DNA from: an uncultured Spartobacteria bacterium
GTDB taxonomy: Bacteria > Verrucomicrobiota > Verrucomicrobiia > Chthoniobacterales > Chthoniobacteraceae
Length of the DNA stretch: 36,140 nucleotides
Reading direction: 5' to 3'
NCBI GenBank assembly: GCA_903882875.1
Contig: CAIRYQ010000003.1
Coordinates: forward strand, 1 to 36,140
Below are positions 23,588-32,551 of this stretch, in pieces. Each line of letters begins with the position of its first letter. Position 1 is the stretch's first letter. The translations under genes and the position numbers were made by a program. The notes beneath the pieces were generated by a model. The model ran no database searches and was not told the origin of the DNA. It was given only the letters and a program-made list of their open reading frames with translations.

Positions 23588-26085
23588 GCATCCTTCCCCG
23601 CGCCGTACAACACACGCTGCAGGATCTGCTCGCCGGTGAGCCGGTGGGCCGCGTCGTGCGGGCAGGAGGAGACGCATGTGGGCGCTGGCGAGGAGCGCGT
23701 GCTCGCCGAGTCGCAAAGGTCGCACGTCGCGGCCTTGGGCTGCGCGATTGCGACGGTGCGGCCCGGATTCGCATCGTCCGGCGCCATGTAGATCCGGTTC
23801 TGGTTCGGCACCATGAAAATGCTGCCGTACGGACAATTCGACGCGCACAGCCCGCAGCCGATGCAGTGATCCTCGATGACGATCTGGAGGTGCTTGCCGC
23901 GGTGGATCGCGTCCACGGGGCAGCCCGTCATGCAGTGCGGATCGGCACACGAGCGGCAGGACGTGGCGATGAGCATGTTGCCAAACTGCATGCCGTCGCG
24001 GAGCAGGCGCGTGACAGGCACGCCGTGCGAATCCGTGCCGTGCCGCTGCACGCAGCCGCGCGTGCATTCATCGCACCGCGTGCAGAGATCCAGATCCAAC
24101 GCGAGGATGCTCCTGCCCTCGTAAAGTCCCTGCGCCACGAATTCCGCACGCAACGGATCGGCCTCAAGATTTTCGCGCAGCCGCGCGAGGGAGATCTCCA
24201 CGAGCCTCCGCCGCACGGAGGGAAATTCGCGGATCATTTCCAGAAAGGTCATCCGCTTCACGCGAGCGAGTTCGACGAAGTTCAGCGCCGAGCATGTGGC
24301 CATGCGCTGGCCGGCGGGGATCGCGTCCTTCAGGTTTTCCCCGGCTTCGTCGAGGCGACGCCCGAGCAGCGATTCGACCTCGTCGGGCGTCCGGCGCAAA
24401 TCGTCTGCGGAAAGCGCGAGCAGCCCGATCTCGCCGAGGATCGAACCGGGGCCGCGAGGGAGGACTTTCGTCTCGCGCCCGAGCCTGCGGACGCCGACAC
24501 GCACATGCCCGAGGCGGACGACATACATCGCATCCGCATCGTCGCCCTGACGGAAAATTTCCTGCCCCGGACTCACGCCGACGAAGCTGATCCGCGGGCG
24601 GAGAAATTCCACGACGCGCTTGAAGTCGGCATCGCCGATGCCCTCGAACAAATCCGAATTTCGCAGCACGGTATCAAGCGCCCGCTGCCGGTACTTCGCC
24701 TCGAACATGTCGCGCAGGCTCGGCAGGCGCATGAGCCGATCGAGCACGTTGCGGCGCAATTCCCAGACCTCGCCTGACTCGATCGCATTCACCGTCGCAT
24801 TGCGCGGAGCACCCGTCAGGCACGCCATTTCGCCGAAGATCAAATCCTTCGGCCCCAGCTCGAATGTCGCGCCCGAATTCGCCGCCTTGCTCCCCTTCCC
24901 ACCTTGCGCACCGACTTTCACCGCGAGCCGTCCGCCTTTGATCAGGAATGCCGTGTTCCCCGGATCGCCCTCGCGGAACAGCACGTCACCCGCGCTCAAT
25001 TTTCTGCGGATGACGAGCCCCTGCTGCCACAGCAGGAACTTCGGCGGGATGCCGGCGAAGAGCGGATCGACGATCAGTTCCGCCGCCGACAACACTTCCT
25101 TCGACTTGTCACCCGGCGAGACTTGGATCCTCGCTCCGGGCTGGAATGTGATCGCGCTCGTCGGGCACGACACCATGCACTCGCCGCACTGCACGCAGTC
25201 CGAATTTCCCATCGCATCATTCAGATCGAAGCTGATGCCTGCGTTGATCCCCTTGCCCGTGCGGCCGACCACGTCGTTCGCGCGCACCTCGCCGCAGCCG
25301 CGGATGCACCGCTCGCACAGGATGCACGCGCTATGATCCACCGTGAAGACCGGCGATGAAGTGTCGAGCCCGCGCCTGCCGACATTCGGCGGCGGCTGCG
25401 GCGCGGGATTGGAAAAAACATCCAGCGCGATCCGCGAAGGCACCGCGTGGCAGCGCCCGACCATGCGGCCGAGTTCGTTGAAAGGCGCGAGTTCCTTTTC
25501 GAGCGAAGGCGGCTCGGCGGGCTTGAGATGATCCACGGCGAGAAGCTCCGTGAGCACTTTTACCGTCTGGCGCACACGGTCGCCATCCGCGCCCTCGGCG
25601 TTCATCGTGAAGACCTCCATGCCGTCCTTCACCTGATGCTGGCACGCTGGAAGCAGTTTGCGCTCGGCGGCTCGCTTGCCGCGCTTCTGCCCGTAAATCT
25701 GCACGACGCACAGGCGGCAAACGCCGACCGGCGTCATGTGCGGCTGGTGGCACAGCGTCGGGATTGGGATCTTCGCCTCGTCACCCACGTCCTTCACGTA
25801 GAGCTGCGCGGCGGCGGCGTAGATCGTCGTATAGACGGGCGTCGTGCGCCCCTCGATGTCCTGCACGATGTTGCCGTCCGCGTCCTTCCGCGGCTCGGCG
25901 AGTGGGACCGTGACGGGCTGGCCGTCAATTTGAAGCGTGACGGTCTTGCGGTAGTCCGACTCCGTCGGCGAATCGAGACGGACGAGCTGGCCGTCAATGT
26001 CGCGGCTGAAGAGTCCCTCGTCGTCATCGCGGACGAAAAGCCCCTCCGGCTCGGGCATGAATGATCCGTCGTCTGTCCCAGGCAT
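23584..26085 (-). CDS. NuoG/HoxU-like, twin cNMP-binding, polyferredoxin fusion
   Basis: An 833-aa cytoplasmic multi-domain redox protein. Residues 45-150 hold a plant-type [2Fe-2S] site (C112, C123, C126, C148). The following region keeps His186 of the Complex I N5 site, but its Cys ligands are absent. Two [4Fe-4S] sites follow (C254/257/260/264 and C297/300/303/307). A cNMP-binding domain occupies about 350-470 ([16 protein letters not shown]) and a second about 478-645 (GEIGLL, then RMATCSAL after a roughly 40-residue insertion). Residues 660-820 form a DmsB/HybA-like polyferredoxin with four Cys groups ([41 protein letters not shown]...CVSSCP). The start overlaps the NuoEF stop (TAATG). 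It probably passes electrons from NAD(P)H under nucleotide control; the ligand and acceptor are unknown. Confidence 0.88.
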   Translation of the reverse strand: MPGTDDGSFMPEPEGLFVRDDDEGLFSRDIDGQLVRLDSPTESDYRKTVTLQIDGQPVTVPLAEPRKDADGNIVQDIEGRTTPVYTTIYAAAAQLYVKDVGDEAKIPIPTLCHQPHMTPVGVCRLCVVQIYGQKRGKRAAERKLLPACQHQVKDGMEVFTMNAEGADGDRVRQTVKVLTELLAVDHLKPAEPPSLEKELAPFNELGRMVGRCHAVPSRIALDVFSNPAPQPPPNVGRRGLDTSSPVFTVDHSACILCERCIRGCGEVRANDVVGRTGKGINAGISFDLNDAMGNSDCVQCGECMVSCPTSAITFQPGARIQVSPGDKSKEVLSAAELIVDPLFAGIPPKFLLWQQGLVIRRKLSAGDVLFREGDPGNTAFLIKGGRLAVKVGAQGGKGSKAANSGATFELGPKDLIFGEMACLTGAPRNATVNAIESGEVWELRRNVLDRLMRLPSLRDMFEAKYRQRALDTVLRNSDLFEGIGDADFKRVVEFLRPRISFVGVSPGQEIFRQGDDADAMYVVRLGHVRVGVRRLGRETKVLPRGPGSILGEIGLLALSADDLRRTPDEVESLLGRRLDEAGENLKDAIPAGQRMATCSALNFVELARVKRMTFLEMIREFPSVRRRLVEISLARLRENLEADPLRAEFVAQGLYEGRSILALDLDLCTRCDECTRGCVQRHGTDSHGVPVTRLLRDGMQFGNMLIATSCRSCADPHCMTGCPVDAIHRGKHLQIVIEDHCIGCGLCASNCPYGSIFMVPNQNRIYMAPDDANPGRTVAIAQPKAATCDLCDSASTRSSPAPTCVSSCPHDAAHRLTGEQILQRVLYGAGKDA

Positions 26086-28139
26086 TATTGCGCGTCTCCT
26101 TTCGGTTGCCCCGCGGCGGCGAGATGCCGCGCGATGTCATCGGGGAAAAATGTGATCAGCGTGCGCCACGGCATCGGCACCGAGCGGCCGAGCCCGCAGA
26201 TCGAAGCCATCTCGATCGCCTTGCCGAGTTCCGTGATGAGCGGAGTCAATTCGTTCTTCCAGCGATCCGCCGCGATTCCGCCGTCGAGCAGATGCGCGCC
26301 GAGCGACGCAAATTTCTGCGAGCCCGTGCGGCACGGCACGCATTTGCCGCACGATTCGTTGCGGAAAAATTCCGCGGACTTCACCGCTTCCGCAGCCATG
26401 TCGCGGCCCTCGGCATACACGACGAGCCCCGCGCCGAGCGCCTGCGTGGGGCTCAGCGCGCGGAAAAGATTCAGCTCCAGTTCGAGATCGAGGATGTCGA
26501 GTTCCGTCACCGCAGGATCGAATCCGCGCCGCGCCGCGAGCGCCTGCCATTCCTTTTTCTCGGTGTGCCCGCGCGGCAGTCCGCGCGCCGCCGTGAGCTT
26601 CGCCGGCAGGAATCCGCCCGATGGGCCGGACGGCGCGAGCGCCTTCAGCTTCCGGTCGCCCGCCATGCCTCCGCAGTACTGCTCGCCGTGGATGAGTTCG
26701 CGCAGCGTGAGGCCCATCGGCACTTCGAAGACGCCGGGCCTTTTCACATCGCCCGAGATCGAAAAAAAACGGCATCCCTGCCAGCCGTTCACGCCCTGCG
26801 CGGCGTAACTTTTTCCACCGTGGATCAAAATGTACGGCACCCACGCAAACGTCTCGACATTGCTCACGAGCGTCGGGAGATCGATCAGGCCGTTCGTCTC
26901 CAGCTTCGGCGGCATGTTGCGCGGCTCGCCACGGCGGTCGGACATCGCCTCGATGAGCGCGCTCTGCTCGCCGCAGATGTAGCCGCCAGGACTCACGAAA
27001 ACCGAGACCGGAAACGGCCTGCCGAGAGCCGTCGCATTTGCACCGCAGAAACCCATCGCCTCCGCACGGCGGATCTCCGCTTCGCACGCGGCGATCTGCT
27101 CGGCGTATTCGTGCCGGATGTAGATGAAGCCCTGTGACGCCTCGGTGATCAGCCCCGCGAGGATCACGCCCTCGACAATCGTGTGCGGCGCGCGAAGCAG
27201 CAGCTCGCGATCCTTGAAGGTCGCGGGCTCGCTCTCGTCGCCGTTCACGACGATGAACGCACGGTCGTCGCCTCCGCGTGCGCGCGCATTGCGCACCGCA
27301 TCGCGCACGTCCTTCCACTTTTGCACCGCGGGAATTCCCGCGCCGCCCATGCCCCGGAGATCCGCGGCTTTGATCTCGTCGAGCAGCGCGTCGGCCCATC
27401 CGCCGAGCGACGGATCGTTCGCCCAGTCCGCCGCCGTCTGCCACTCGATCACCGCGTCGGAAACCACGTCGCCCAACGACGGCTCAGGAATGGGCTGGCC
27501 GATCGCGCCGCGGCGGAACTGCTCGATCTTGTCCGTCCCCCATTTGCGCGTTTCGGCGAGCACCTGTCCGGCGGATGCGATGGATGCATCGCGCGCCGCG
27601 ATCACCTTTTTCACGGCAAGATACTCCGGCGGAGCGCCGCGATACGGATCGATCGCCCACTCGTGCGAGGGAAATTTTTGATCCGCGTCGTGATCGCACG
27701 CAGGCGGGGAATCGTCCCGGCACGCGTCGAGGATCGTCTTCATCTCCGCAGCCGAGCGCCCGAGAAAATACGTCTCGTGTTCCGCTCCGCGGATCTCCAC
27801 GCACGCCGCCGGCGCGCGGTCGCAGCGCCCGAGGCACGACACGCCCTCCACAGAAATCTGGTCGTCCGCCGTCGCCCCGATGTCGCGCAGGATCGCCGCC
27901 GATCCCGCGAGATGGCACGACATGTCGCGGCACACGCGCAGGGTGATTTTTTTCGGGGGAGAAAGGCGGAAGTGCGGGAAAAAACTCGCGACCGCCTGCA
28001 GCCGGTGCAGCGGCACGCCGGAGTCCTTCGCGAATTCCTCCAGCGCCTCGCGCTTCAGGAATCCGTGCTCATGCTGGATGCGCGTGAGCGCCGGGACGAG
28101 CGTCGCCTCGTATGGAACGCGCACATTGCGGCCGCTCAT
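26085..28139 (-). CDS. NuoE-NuoF (HoxE-HoxF-like) fusion diaphorase
   Basis: A 684-aa flavoprotein that should oxidise NAD(P)H or reduce NAD(P)+. Residues 1-140 are NuoE-like with a thioredoxin-fold [2Fe-2S] site (C70, C75, C102, C106). Residues about 160-684 are NuoF-like: RGMGGAGIPAVQKW (261-275), NGDESEPATFKDREL (299 on), and GGYICGEQSALIEAM for FMN and NADH. The N3 [4Fe-4S] ligands are C597, C600, C603 and C648 (SCGKCVPC, SICGLG). All cofactor sites look intact. The start MSGRNVRVPYEATL at 28139 fits NuoE; the longer frame is rejected. It overlaps the next gene by one base. There is no Complex I membrane subunit nearby, so it is a soluble diaphorase. Confidence 0.92.
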   Translation of the reverse strand: MSGRNVRVPYEATLVPALTRIQHEHGFLKREALEEFAKDSGVPLHRLQAVASFFPHFRLSPPKKITLRVCRDMSCHLAGSAAILRDIGATADDQISVEGVSCLGRCDRAPAACVEIRGAEHETYFLGRSAAEMKTILDACRDDSPPACDHDADQKFPSHEWAIDPYRGAPPEYLAVKKVIAARDASIASAGQVLAETRKWGTDKIEQFRRGAIGQPIPEPSLGDVVSDAVIEWQTAADWANDPSLGGWADALLDEIKAADLRGMGGAGIPAVQKWKDVRDAVRNARARGGDDRAFIVVNGDESEPATFKDRELLLRAPHTIVEGVILAGLITEASQGFIYIRHEYAEQIAACEAEIRRAEAMGFCGANATALGRPFPVSVFVSPGGYICGEQSALIEAMSDRRGEPRNMPPKLETNGLIDLPTLVSNVETFAWVPYILIHGGKSYAAQGVNGWQGCRFFSISGDVKRPGVFEVPMGLTLRELIHGEQYCGGMAGDRKLKALAPSGPSGGFLPAKLTAARGLPRGHTEKKEWQALAARRGFDPAVTELDILDLELELNLFRALSPTQALGAGLVVYAEGRDMAAEAVKSAEFFRNESCGKCVPCRTGSQKFASLGAHLLDGGIAADRWKNELTPLITELGKAIEMASICGLGRSVPMPWRTLITFFPDDIARHLAAAGQPKGDAQ

Positions 28140-28269
28140 GCGCGCGCACCTCCCCGCGCGGCATGGCTTCCCTGCGAAGCGGCACATGCACGCTGCGATT
28201 TGCACTCGGGGAAATTTTCTCGTGCGCCGGACGACACGCCCGCGTTTCTAGCGACGCGGCGAAAGGCGG

Positions 28270-29376
28270 TCAAAGTGATTTCACCAGCGGCAGCACGATC
28301 ACAAAGATCGCGCCGCGCCCCGGCTCCGAACGCGCGCGGATGCGCCCTTTGTGCGCCTCGATGATCCGCTTGCAAATCGAGAGCCCGAGCCCGGTGCCCG
28401 TCCTTTTTCCGAACGTCGCGAACGGCTGGAACAGCCGCTCCGCGATTTCCGGCGCGATGCCCGTGCCCGAGTCCTCAACCTCGACCTGCAATTCATCGTC
28501 CGAGAGTGAAAACCGCAGCGTCACCGTGCCGCCGTCGGGCATGAAGTCCGCGGCGTTGTTGATCAGATTGTAGAACGCCTGCACGAGCCGCCGCTCATCA
28601 ATGTTCACCGGCACGCCGGGCGGCCGCGTTTCGCACACGATCTTCACCCCGCGGTCGCCTGCGAGCGGGCCGACCTCGTCGAGCAGCACGCGCACAAAAT
28701 CACGGAACGCCATCGGCGCGAGCACGACCGTGCCCGGCGTCTGCCGCGTGAAGTCGAGCACCTCGTTCACCATCGTCGTCAGCCGTTTCACCTCACGGCG
28801 GATCATGCCCGCGGCCATCGTGCGGGTCTCGCCCGGTGTGTCGTCCGCGCCCGCGAGATCGGTGGCGACGCTGATGATGTTCAGCGGATTTTTCAGATCG
28901 TGTACGACGGACTGCGCAAACCGCCCGACAAGCGAAAGCCGCCCCGCCTCGAGCAGTTCCTCGACATGCCGCGCATTCGACTCACGCATGCGGTTGGAAA
29001 AATCACGCATCAGCGCAAACATCAGATCCGGCGACTGCGAGAAGACCCGGTGGACATCGTCAATCGGCAGGAAGCGCAGCACCGAGTCAGCATCCGCGCG
29101 CGCCGAGGCGGAGCGGGGCTTGCCGTCAATGATCGCCATCTCGCCAAAAATCCCTCCCCGCCCGATGCGTGAGAGCACGCGCTGCTCCGCATCCTTCGCC
29201 CCGATCACGATGTCCACGCGGCCGCCGTCCACGACATACATCCCGTCGCCCGCGTCACCTTCCTGGAAAATGATTTCACCCGCAGGCACGCGGAGCGCCT
29301 TCACGCCACCGAGGTTTTTGCGCAGCTCGGCGTCGAGCAATGCAATGAAGGATTCGGCTGGTGAAACGGCGGCCAT
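28270..29376 (-). CDS. cNMP-binding-domain sensor histidine kinase
   Basis: A 368-aa soluble kinase with no transmembrane helix. The N-terminal cNMP-binding fold spans about 15-125 (FGEMAIIDGKPRSASARA is the phosphate-binding cassette). A dimerisation/phospho-acceptor helix has H159 in VVHDLKNPLN. The ATPase domain shows the N-box NLINNAADF (270-278), DSGTGI (302-307) and GTGLGL (327-332). No response regulator is encoded near it, so it is an orphan kinase. It lies 130 bp upstream of the NuoEF gene on the same strand, and its input domain is of the same type as the two in the 833-aa protein, which suggests a shared signal. Confidence 0.93.
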   Translation of the reverse strand: MAAVSPAESFIALLDAELRKNLGGVKALRVPAGEIIFQEGDAGDGMYVVDGGRVDIVIGAKDAEQRVLSRIGRGGIFGEMAIIDGKPRSASARADADSVLRFLPIDDVHRVFSQSPDLMFALMRDFSNRMRESNARHVEELLEAGRLSLVGRFAQSVVHDLKNPLNIISVATDLAGADDTPGETRTMAAGMIRREVKRLTTMVNEVLDFTRQTPGTVVLAPMAFRDFVRVLLDEVGPLAGDRGVKIVCETRPPGVPVNIDERRLVQAFYNLINNAADFMPDGGTVTLRFSLSDDELQVEVEDSGTGIAPEIAERLFQPFATFGKRTGTGLGLSICKRIIEAHKGRIRARSEPGRGAIFVIVLPLVKSL

Positions 29377-29470
29377 CGGCGTGGATGCGGCGCGAATCTG
29401 GTTCGGACCGCAGGCACAGACAAGCCCGAAGCCCGCCGGTGCCAGACTTGCGGCTCAACCGCGGGGCATC

Positions 29471-30415
29471 CTACCCGGCGCGCTGATCCGCCTTTTCAAA
29501 ATGCCGCGCCTTCACGCCCCATACGATGAACACCGCGCCGATCCCGTACATGAAGAGCGAGAGGAACTGGCCCGCGGAAAACGATCCGACGGCCCACGCG
29601 GGATCGGGTTCGCGGAACATCTCGCCGATGATCCGCGTCGTGGCGTAGAGAATGAAAAACGATCCCGTGAGCACGCCGCGCGGCATGCGGCAGCGCGTGC
29701 GCAGGAGCCAGAGGACGGTGAACATCAGCACGCCTTCGAGCAGCGCCTCGTAGAGCTGCGACGGATGGCGGGGCGTGAGATTTTCCCGCAGCACGCGCTC
29801 GGTCTCCGCGTCGCGCGGAATGGTCTCCACGATTTCTCCGATGGGACGCTGCAGCGCGTCTGCGACCTTCGGCGCGATGTCGTCGCGGCCGACCGGCGTG
29901 TCGAGCAGCTCGCGCGGGAATTGCACGGCCCACGGACACGATGCGGGCGCGGGTTTGCCGATGAGTTCGCCGTTGATGAAATTGGCGCAGCGCACGAGGA
30001 ACAGCCCGGTGGTCGCGACGACGCAAAGCGTGTCGCCGATGCTCGTCCACGAGACCTTCCATTTCCGCGAGAGCACGAAGGTAACGATCACGAGCGCGAG
30101 GATTCCGCCGTGGCTCGCCATGCCGCCTTTCCACACCTCGAACATCCACCACGGATTTTCGTGCGGCTCCTTGAAGCCGTAAAAAAGGATCCACCCGACA
30201 CGCCCGCCGAGCAGAACACCAAAGAGTCCCGCCCATGTGATGAAGTCCGCGACTTTTTCCGGCGGGATATCCGTGTAGCCGCGCCTCGCGAGATGACGGT
30301 AGAGCCAGAATCCGACGAGCGCGGAGAGCACGTACGAAAGGCCGTACCAGCGCGGCCCGTAGCCGTGGAAGCTGAAGACAAACGGGCCGAATGAGTGGAG
30401 AAAGGTGGCGAGCAC
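29471..30415 (-). CDS. lgt: Prolipoprotein diacylglyceryl transferase
   Basis: Lgt transfers diacylglyceryl from phosphatidylglycerol to the lipobox Cys of prolipoproteins in the inner membrane. The 314-aa protein has about seven hydrophobic helices. Conserved features are MASHGGILA (catalytic-type His at 102), the Lgt signature RCANFINGELIG (from residue 142), HPSQLYEALLEG and TTRIIGEMFREPD. A periplasmic loop of about 40 extra residues (DDIAPKVADALQRPIGEIVE) separates the signature from HPSQ, longer than in E. coli Lgt. It lies upstream of the kinase gene on the same strand. Confidence 0.95.
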   Translation of the reverse strand: MLATFLHSFGPFVFSFHGYGPRWYGLSYVLSALVGFWLYRHLARRGYTDIPPEKVADFITWAGLFGVLLGGRVGWILFYGFKEPHENPWWMFEVWKGGMASHGGILALVIVTFVLSRKWKVSWTSIGDTLCVVATTGLFLVRCANFINGELIGKPAPASCPWAVQFPRELLDTPVGRDDIAPKVADALQRPIGEIVETIPRDAETERVLRENLTPRHPSQLYEALLEGVLMFTVLWLLRTRCRMPRGVLTGSFFILYATTRIIGEMFREPDPAWAVGSFSAGQFLSLFMYGIGAVFIVWGVKARHFEKADQRAG

Positions 30416-30467
30416 GCGTGGCTTCTGCCACAGCGCGGCGGGGCGTGTCAGCGACTTTGCGCGCCGG

Positions 30468-32063
30468 TCACTTCGCGAGCTTCAGATTCGCGAGGACGGT
30501 CGGGAGCGCCTCGGCTCTCAGCGGCACCGCTGCGGCCGCGGGAGCGGGTGCTGCGACTGTCGAAAGCGGAGCTGCGGCCGCGGGGACGGCTGCGGGAGCC
30601 GGGGTCTTCTTTTTCTCGTGCTCATCTTCCGGCGCGAGCTTGAAGGAATGCGGGCCTTCGTCGTCGTGGCCGAGCATCTTTTTCCGCCGGTCGAGTGCCT
30701 GCCGCATCTTCGCCTTGTTCACTGCGAGCAGCATCGCGGTCTCCTCGGTGATCTTCTTTTCCTCGTAGGCCTGGCAGAGGCTGCCATCGAAGGTGGTCCA
30801 GCCCTCCTGACTCGACTGCGTGATGATGTCGTGCAGGCTGCGCACGTCGTTTTCACCGAGCTGGACTGCCTCGCGCGAGCGCATGTTGCTGCCCATGATT
30901 TCGGGGATCATCACGCGGCCGCCGCCGATCTTCGGCGCGAGGCGCTGGCTCACGACCCAGCGCAGCGTCTCGGCGAGGCGCTCGCGCACCTGCGATTCCT
31001 CCTCCTTGCTGAACATGCCGAGCACGCGGTTGATGGACTGCGTGGCGCTGATCGTATGCAGCGTGGAAAAAACCGTGTGCCCCGTTTCCGCGGCGGTGAG
31101 CGCGATCTCCATCGTCTCGCGGTCGCGGATTTCGCCGACGAGGATCACCTTCGGCGCCTGCCGGAGCGCCGCGCGCAGGCCCATTGCGAAGCTGGAAAAA
31201 TCCTTGCCCATCTCGCGCTGGCAGAAGGTCGCCTGCTTGTGCGGGTGCATGAATTCCACGGGGTCTTCGAGTGTGACAATGTGCATCGCGTGCTCCTCGT
31301 TGAGGCCGTTCAGCATCGCGGCGAGCGTGGTCGTCTTGCCGCTGCCCGTCGCGCCGGTCACGAAGATGAGCCCGTTTTTCTCGGCGATGATTTTTTTGAA
31401 GACAGGCGCGAGCTTCAGATCGTCCATCGTCGGGATCTTCGTGTTCAGCTTGCGCAGCACCATCGCGAAGGTGCCCTTCTGCTTGAAGACATTTACGCGG
31501 AAGCGCGCGAGGCCCTCGACGAAATACGAGCAGTCGCACGAGCCTGTGTTGCGCAGATCGTCGAGCAGGCGCTGGGCTGTGCCGACGAGCGAATGCGCGA
31601 GCCCCTCCGTCTGCTGCGCGGTGAATGCGGGCGAAAACTTCGTGCCGTCCACCGCGGTGAGCTTGCCGAAATTTTCCACCTGCGGCGGACGCCCGACCAT
31701 GAAGAACAGGTCGCTCACGCCTTCGCCCACTCCGAGCATCGCGCGGAGCAGATCGTCAATCGGGATCGGCGGCACGGAAAAAATCGGCGCTCGAGGATCG
31801 CCGATGCCGGACGCGACAGGCGCCTGCGCCAGTGCAGGCGCGGGCGCGGGCGGCGTGTGGCTGACTGGCGGAGCGGCCGGTGCCGATGCGGGCGCAGGTG
31901 TACTTTGAATGGGCACATGGATCGTCCGCGCAGCGGGTGCGTGGACCTGCGGGTGAAGTTGTGCGGCGGGCGCGGGCTGGATTGTCCGGGCGGCCGGGGT
32001 TTCGTTGTTTGCGACGCCCGTGGGCGCCCCGATGATCTTACCGTTCTTGTCGTAGAGTGGCAT
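30468..32063 (-). CDS. PilT-like type IV pilus/secretion ATPase
   Basis: A 531-aa hexameric ATPase of the PilT/GspE superfamily, probably powering pilus retraction (twitching). The central 350 residues carry Walker A GATGSGKTTTLAAML, the Asp box TLEDPVEFMHP, Walker B-type RQAPKVILVGEIRD and the His box GHTVFSTLHT. The PilT C-terminal AIRNLIRE motif is not found; RSREAVQLGEND stands in its place, so this may be a PilU-like or specialised paralogue. Long Pro/Ala-rich N-terminal (about 20-110) and C-terminal (about 485-525) extensions are unusual. The start at 32063 (MPLYDKNGK) is the first ATG before the low-complexity segment. It is divergent from rpmI. Confidence 0.9.
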   Translation of the reverse strand: MPLYDKNGKIIGAPTGVANNETPAARTIQPAPAAQLHPQVHAPAARTIHVPIQSTPAPASAPAAPPVSHTPPAPAPALAQAPVASGIGDPRAPIFSVPPIPIDDLLRAMLGVGEGVSDLFFMVGRPPQVENFGKLTAVDGTKFSPAFTAQQTEGLAHSLVGTAQRLLDDLRNTGSCDCSYFVEGLARFRVNVFKQKGTFAMVLRKLNTKIPTMDDLKLAPVFKKIIAEKNGLIFVTGATGSGKTTTLAAMLNGLNEEHAMHIVTLEDPVEFMHPHKQATFCQREMGKDFSSFAMGLRAALRQAPKVILVGEIRDRETMEIALTAAETGHTVFSTLHTISATQSINRVLGMFSKEEESQVRERLAETLRWVVSQRLAPKIGGGRVMIPEIMGSNMRSREAVQLGENDVRSLHDIITQSSQEGWTTFDGSLCQAYEEKKITEETAMLLAVNKAKMRQALDRRKKMLGHDDEGPHSFKLAPEDEHEKKKTPAPAAVPAAAAPLSTVAAPAPAAAAVPLRAEALPTVLANLKLAK

Positions 32064-32224
32064 GGTTGGCGGCGCTTGCGATTGCAGGTTCCGTGCCTCT
32101 GCACAAAGTTGAGCGTCGAGAGGACCCGCCGTTTTTCCGATCTCCCAACCTTCAACTTTCAACCCCCAGCCTGCCCTGAGAAAGTGGTTGCCATCCGCAC
32201 TTCGACCGCTACTTTCCGCGCCCC

Positions 32225-32434
32225 ATGCCAAGAGCCATCGCACGTCGCAAGACGAAAAAATCAGCTTCCAAGCGGTTCAAAGTGACCGCGACGGGGAAGA
32301 TCATGCGCCGTAAGCCGGGCCTTCGCCACCTCGCATCGAGCAAGAGCTCGAAGCGCAAGCGCAAGCTCGGCAAAGACGGCCAGGTCCACGAGACAATGGT
32401 GGACCGTATCAAAGAGTGCCTCCCGTTCGCGTAA
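32225..32434 (+). CDS. rpmI: Ribosomal protein bL35
   Basis: A 69-aa large-subunit ribosomal protein, very basic, with the L35 pattern RRKTKKSASKRFKVTATGKI and RRKPGLRHLASSKSSKRKRK. It is followed by rplT in the usual order. infC, often the first gene of this operon, is not upstream here; the neighbour is a divergent PilT-like gene, so transcription must start in the 32064-32224 gap, where no convincing promoter could be picked. Confidence 0.95.
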   Translation: MPRAIARRKTKKSASKRFKVTATGKIMRRKPGLRHLASSKSSKRKRKLGKDGQVHETMVDRIKECLPFA

Positions 32435-32457
32435 GCGACGCGTCACATCGGTTCGGG

Positions 32458-32491
32458 CGCCTGTCCTCCTCGGAGGACTCACCGGCAGGCG
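32458..32491 (+). promoter_or_regulatory. Hairpin in the rpmI-rplT spacer
   Basis: An outer stem CGCCTG/CAGGCG encloses an inner stem TCCTCC-TC-GGAGGA. It lies in the 117-bp spacer between bL35 and bL20. L20 is known to repress its own operon by binding mRNA in other bacteria, and this structured spacer is a candidate site. There is no T-run, so it is not a simple terminator. Confidence 0.45.
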
Positions 32492-32551
32492 AGGCAGCCC
32501 GGCCATTTAACCACAAACCCAAACAGCCAGCCGGGCAACCAAACCAAGACC

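Noticed and set aside
23351-28139. NAD-reducing hydrogenase or Complex I operon
   Set aside because: Only the NuoE/F/G-like parts are present; no NiFe large or small subunit, FeFe H-cluster motif or membrane subunit is seen in the window.
26137-28364. Long Arg-rich frames on both strands across the NuoEF gene
   Set aside because: They are out-of-frame or antisense copies of the NuoEF coding sequence, with Arg/Ala/Gly composition typical of GC-rich shadows.
29377-29470. Possible small gene between the kinase and lgt
   Set aside because: No start codon with plausible coding sequence or family resemblance was found in this gap.
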